Source: Halocatena marina (GTDB lineage: Archaea > Halobacteriota > Halobacteria > Halobacteriales > Haloarculaceae). Taken from it: DNA of 64,000 bases. Location of the stretch: contig NZ_JALLPK010000001.1 in NCBI RefSeq assembly GCF_023276375.1, positions 1,736,001 through 1,800,000 on the forward strand, given 5' to 3'. Below, piece by piece: positions 62,431 through 64,000 of the stretch. Within the stretch, counting starts at the first letter, position 1. Each line of letters starts with the position of its first letter. The notes under the pieces are model-generated. The model ran no database searches and was not told the DNA's origin. It saw only the letters and a list, made by a program, of their open reading frames with translations. Made by a program: the position numbers and the translations under genes.

Positions 62431-63399
62431 ATGATCCTCGTTGGGAGCGACGACGGCGTGTATCACATCTCGGATGTTGAGATGTCGACTGGAGGCAAAG
62501 CAACGAAAACTCTCGATTCTGAACGGGTGATGCGTCTCCGACAGTTCGAGGGCGTTGATGGAGTATTTGCGGCCACGAACACCGGTCTCTATCGATCACT
62601 GGATGGAAAGCAGTGGACAGAAATCGATACACCTCACGAAACGGTGTACGCAGTCGCTGCGGTTGGTGATCAACTCTACATCGGAACGCGGCCTGCACAC
62701 ATCTACGTCACAGCCACAGCATCAATCTCCCCCCTCGCTTCTGAGCGTGTTGAATGGCGCGAACTCGATGGATTTCAGGAACTTCCATCGCGTGATGAGT
62801 GGCGACTCCCGCGTCACGACAGTCTTGCTCACGTTCGTGATCTCTGTGTTGATCCGGCGAAATCAGATCGACTCATCGCCGGTGTCGAAGTCGGTGGTGT
62901 CCACATCAGTGACGACGGCGGAGAAACGTGGACCGAGCGATCCGGTGGTGTCGATGACGACATTCACGAACTCCACGTTGTCGGTCCCGGAAAGTACATC
63001 GCGGCTACCGGTCACGGGCTCTATCACACGAATGATGCCGGTCAAACGTGGACACAACTCGATCACGCTGGCGCTCAGTCGTACTTTCGGTGCGCATTCT
63101 CGATCGATGGCGTTCACTACGCGTCCGGAGCGCTCTCGAACTCATCGACGTGGGATGACGATGGAGCTAATCCTGCACTATTCGCGTGGTCCAGCGATGA
63201 TTCACTCGACCAGATCGAGATCCCCCGTGAGAACGAAACCGTCACGGGGATGACGAACATCGGTGACGACCTAATTGTTGCAACACACCGAGGAAACCTC
63301 TTCGTGCGGACGGCTACCGGGTGGAGAGAAGGAGGCACGTTCCCTGTTCTTGGGCCTCTCACAGGTCGGTACACTCCAGTCACGTCGTCCGTCGAATGA
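62431..63399 (+). CDS. Beta-propeller (BNR/Asp-box) protein of the HVO_0234 type
   Basis: This 322-residue protein has repeated beta-propeller blades with Asp-box turns: SLDGKQWTE, SDDGGETWTE and TNDAGQTWTQ (S-x-D-x-G-x-T-W). It starts with ILVGSDDGVYHISD and has no signal peptide, so it is probably cytoplasmic. It resembles a haloarchaeal protein family I recall as HVO_0234-like; its function is not known to me. The stop overlaps the next start by 4 bp (ATGA), so the two are co-transcribed. Confidence 0.75.
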   Translation: MILVGSDDGVYHISDVEMSTGGKATKTLDSERVMRLRQFEGVDGVFAATNTGLYRSLDGKQWTEIDTPHETVYAVAAVGDQLYIGTRPAHIYVTATASISPLASERVEWRELDGFQELPSRDEWRLPRHDSLAHVRDLCVDPAKSDRLIAGVEVGGVHISDDGGETWTERSGGVDDDIHELHVVGPGKYIAATGHGLYHTNDAGQTWTQLDHAGAQSYFRCAFSIDGVHYASGALSNSSTWDDDGANPALFAWSSDDSLDQIEIPRENETVTGMTNIGDDLIVATHRGNLFVRTATGWREGGTFPVLGPLTGRYTPVTSSVE

Positions 63400-63815
63400 A
63401 CGGTGATTCTCCACTCATTGCTGCGCTCGAAGCCGAACGGACAGACGTACCGGCATTCGTGTTCCTTTCTGTGATGGACACACCACCGTTCACGAGTGAG
63501 ACGTTCTGCATCGCAAGGCGGCGGGCCGAGCGATCGATCGCCGATCTCGATATCCGAACGAGCGTCCTTCGTTTGGGTCCAGTCTACGGCGAAGGAACAA
63601 ACCAAGGACACTTTCCTCGGACGATTGACACTGTTCTTCGTGCGATCGACAGGCGAGAGTGGCTCGCCCGCCGATTCGGTGACGGACGACCGCTAGGTGT
63701 GACGACGGTCGCTCAGGCCGCTCTCCACGCGGCATTCGATTTGACGGCATCAGAAACGATGGAGATCGATGAAATCAGTGCGTATTCAGTTCCGCGGTCA
63801 AGCACAGAGATATGA
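63396..63815 (+). pseudogene. SDR-like NAD(P)-binding protein lacking its Rossmann N-terminus
   Basis: From ATG 63396 (overlapping the previous stop) 139 residues remain. FVFLSVMDTPPFTSETFCIA and RRAERSIADLDIRTSVLRLG followed by PVYGEG are the middle and C-terminal part of an atypical short-chain dehydrogenase or epimerase (substrate strand, RRAE helix and LR-x-GPVYG). The expected first 80-100 residues with the GGTGxxG dinucleotide motif are absent, leaving only about 15 residues before the core. This looks like an in-frame deletion that kept the coupled start codon. A retained, cofactor-free role cannot be excluded. Confidence 0.55.
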
Positions 63816-64000
63816 ACGTGAGCAAACGACTCGACGTCTGCTGTCCGCGTCGAACATCGCTAATCAAACGTTCGATGCTGCCGCTCAAGACGCGGTGAAG
63901 CCGATCGACGGGGATCTGAGAGGAGAACCATCTTCATGGTGCTCTAGTGGCCGATATTTTTCGATTGAGGATACGTCCTATCTATCAGCATTATAAATAT
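63816..64000. other. Right-edge sequence without recognised feature
   Basis: The last 185 bp hold no recognisable gene start, RNA or repeat. An AT-rich stretch at the very end (63955-64000) may be the promoter of a gene outside the window. Confidence 0.35.

Noticed and set aside
1..64000. tRNA genes, rRNA, insertion sequences, integrases or prophage genes
   Set aside because: None was recognised on reading both strands; short or degenerate copies could still be missed without a search tool.

Overview
The window is chromosomal DNA from a halophilic archaeon (class Halobacteria). Supporting signs are strongly acidic proteins, twin-arginine (Tat) signal peptides on almost every exported protein, bacterio-opsin-activator (Bat) type regulators, HalOD1 and small winged-helix regulators typical of this class, a DnaJ-ferredoxin fusion, archaeal TATA boxes about 27 bp before leaderless starts, and no ribosomal or tRNA genes. 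Base composition looks moderate for a haloarchaeon. The genus cannot be fixed from the sequence. No integrase, transposase, CRISPR array or tRNA was recognised.

Layout. 0-10.6 kb: start of a fumarylacetoacetase-family gene (minus, cut by the window edge), then a dipeptide/oligopeptide-type ABC importer without its binding protein (dppBCDF), a small membrane protein, a class III aminotransferase, a GNAT acetyltransferase and a formylglycine-type sulfatase, all on the plus strand, followed by a Tat-exported beta-helix protein. This looks like an uptake and breakdown locus for a sulfated and/or aminated organic compound. 10.8-16.1 kb: HxlR regulator, CoA-disulfide-reductase-like flavoprotein, DHH phosphoesterase, a membrane protein, an AT-rich gene-free stretch with a perfect 13-bp palindrome, and a DCC-family protein. 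16.3-22.2 kb: first regulatory island (HalOD1, winged-helix protein, a 1227-residue six-PAS Bat regulator) and an ATP-grasp protein.

22.4-32.3 kb: a branched-chain amino-acid type ABC importer with the binding protein (livK, plus) convergent to livHMGF (minus). LivH, LivM and LivG are all oversized: the permeases carry extra membrane segments and the LivG ATPase carries a hydrophobic insert of about 70 residues. Two pentanucleotide arrays, each of seven units, bracket livHMGF. After panE comes a decayed second liv operon (livK remnant with one frameshift and two stops, fused by deletion to the end of livM, then a damaged livG) and a relic of a Bat regulator. 32.3-36.3 kb: second regulatory island (two Bat-like proteins, a winged-helix protein, a HalOD1 protein) and azlCD, a branched-chain amino-acid exporter.

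36.6-49.8 kb: Tat-exported peptidoglycan-amidase-like protein, Na+/Ca2+-type exchanger, F420-type oxidoreductase, ABC-2 exporter pair, threonine dehydratase, LarA-like protein, Tat-exported C39-like protease, a PD-(D/E)XK-like protein and an M24-fold hydrolase lacking one metal ligand. 50.5-64 kb: biotin ECF transporter bioYMN with a BirA-like inverted repeat at its start, DnaJ-ferredoxin, a surface protein, an HSL-type esterase, two divergent sulfatase-superfamily genes, a MutS-family ATPase, an MFS transporter, a beta-propeller protein and an N-terminally deleted SDR-like gene.

Recurring themes are sulfatase-family hydrolases (three), branched-chain amino-acid handling (liv, decayed liv, azlCD, ilvA), and two copies of the same mix of regulator families. 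All functions are inferred by reading sequence motifs; no database search was run.
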